A DNA stretch of 5,615 nt, taken from UBA5070 sp039798065. GTDB lineage: Bacteria; Fibrobacterota; Fibrobacteria; UBA5070. Both the position numbers and the translations under genes were made by a program. The notes under the pieces were generated by a model. That model saw only the letters and a program-made list of their open reading frames with translations, searched no databases and had not been told where the DNA came from. Shown piece by piece: positions 5,509 to 5,615 of the stretch. Every line of letters begins with the position of its first letter. The first letter of the stretch is position 1. The stretch covers positions 1 to 5,615 of the forward strand of contig JBDKGS010000283.1 in NCBI GenBank assembly GCA_039798065.1, given 5' to 3'.

Positions 5509-5615
5509 TTGGACGCCATCTGGACCTTCACCGAATACCGCGCCTGGATGCGCGGATGGATCGAGCGGGAGCGCACGCTGCGCCCCACGGTGGTCTCGGT
5601 GCGCTGGATGGCCTC
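5509..5615 (+). CDS. TIGR02147 family protein, N-terminal fragment
   Basis: Only 35 codons are present before the window ends. The translation from TTG (read as Met), with DAIWTFTEYRAWM, then WIERER, and VSVRWMA, matches the N-terminal signature I know from TIGR02147 proteins: a short lead, a (F/T)xYRxxL-like helix, a charged stretch, then a segment of the (F/S)xRxxA type. This family was defined from multiple paralogs in Fibrobacter succinogenes and overlaps the Pfam domain DUF4423; its members are generally suspected to be DNA-binding regulators, but no function is established to my knowledge. It is transcribed away from the secreted protein gene at 4087-5310, across a gap containing tandem palindromes. 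There is no ATG in the first 13 codons, so the TTG start with its GAGGGAG site is the best choice. Family call is from a short fragment. Confidence 0.68.
   Translation, partial: MDAIWTFTEYRAWMRGWIERERTLRPTVVSVRWMA

Overview
The window (5615 bases, GC-rich overall) carries five protein genes, two of them cut by the window edges, and no RNA genes, insertion sequences or CRISPR arrays that I can see. The combination of a TIGR02147-type protein (a family first defined from paralogs in Fibrobacter succinogenes), secreted proteins with type IX secretion (Por/T9SS type A-like) tails, a thrombospondin-3/OmpA envelope protein and a plant-polysaccharide hydrolase points to a high-GC environmental member of the Fibrobacterota. 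That assignment is inference from gene content, not from a marker gene.

Layout. (1) Positions 2-1582, + strand, 5'-truncated: an outer-membrane/peptidoglycan-anchoring protein made of thirteen complete 30-residue calcium-binding TSP3-like repeats followed by an OmpA C-terminal domain. The repeats show a clear 60-residue (180-bp) dimer periodicity. A rho-independent terminator follows (1615-1645). (2) Positions 1633-2304, - strand: a DEDDh-type 3'-5' exonuclease of the DnaQ family, convergent with gene 1; its stop codon lies inside the terminator stem. (3) Positions 2402-3997, + strand, divergent from the exonuclease: a secreted GH93-like (exo-arabinanase-type) six-bladed propeller enzyme with Asp boxes, an Ig-like domain and a T9SS-like C-terminal tail. 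(4) Positions 4087-5310, - strand, convergent with gene 3 and sharing a hairpin terminator region at 3997-4026: a secreted protein of unknown function, possibly a beta-propeller, with a short C-terminal module that resembles a secretion tail. (5) Positions 5509-5615, + strand, cut by the window end: the N-terminus of a TIGR02147 family protein with a TTG start, divergent from gene 4.

The genes do not form one operon; every neighbouring pair is convergent or divergent. Genes 3 and 4 look like cargo of a shared secretion system. The most interesting spot is the 198-base divergent gap between genes 4 and 5. It holds two tandem 13-bp palindromes of the form GGACA-N3-TGTCC, 15 bp apart, nested in a perfect 9-bp inverted repeat. 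I read this as a candidate operator through which the TIGR02147 protein could control itself and the secreted gene 4.
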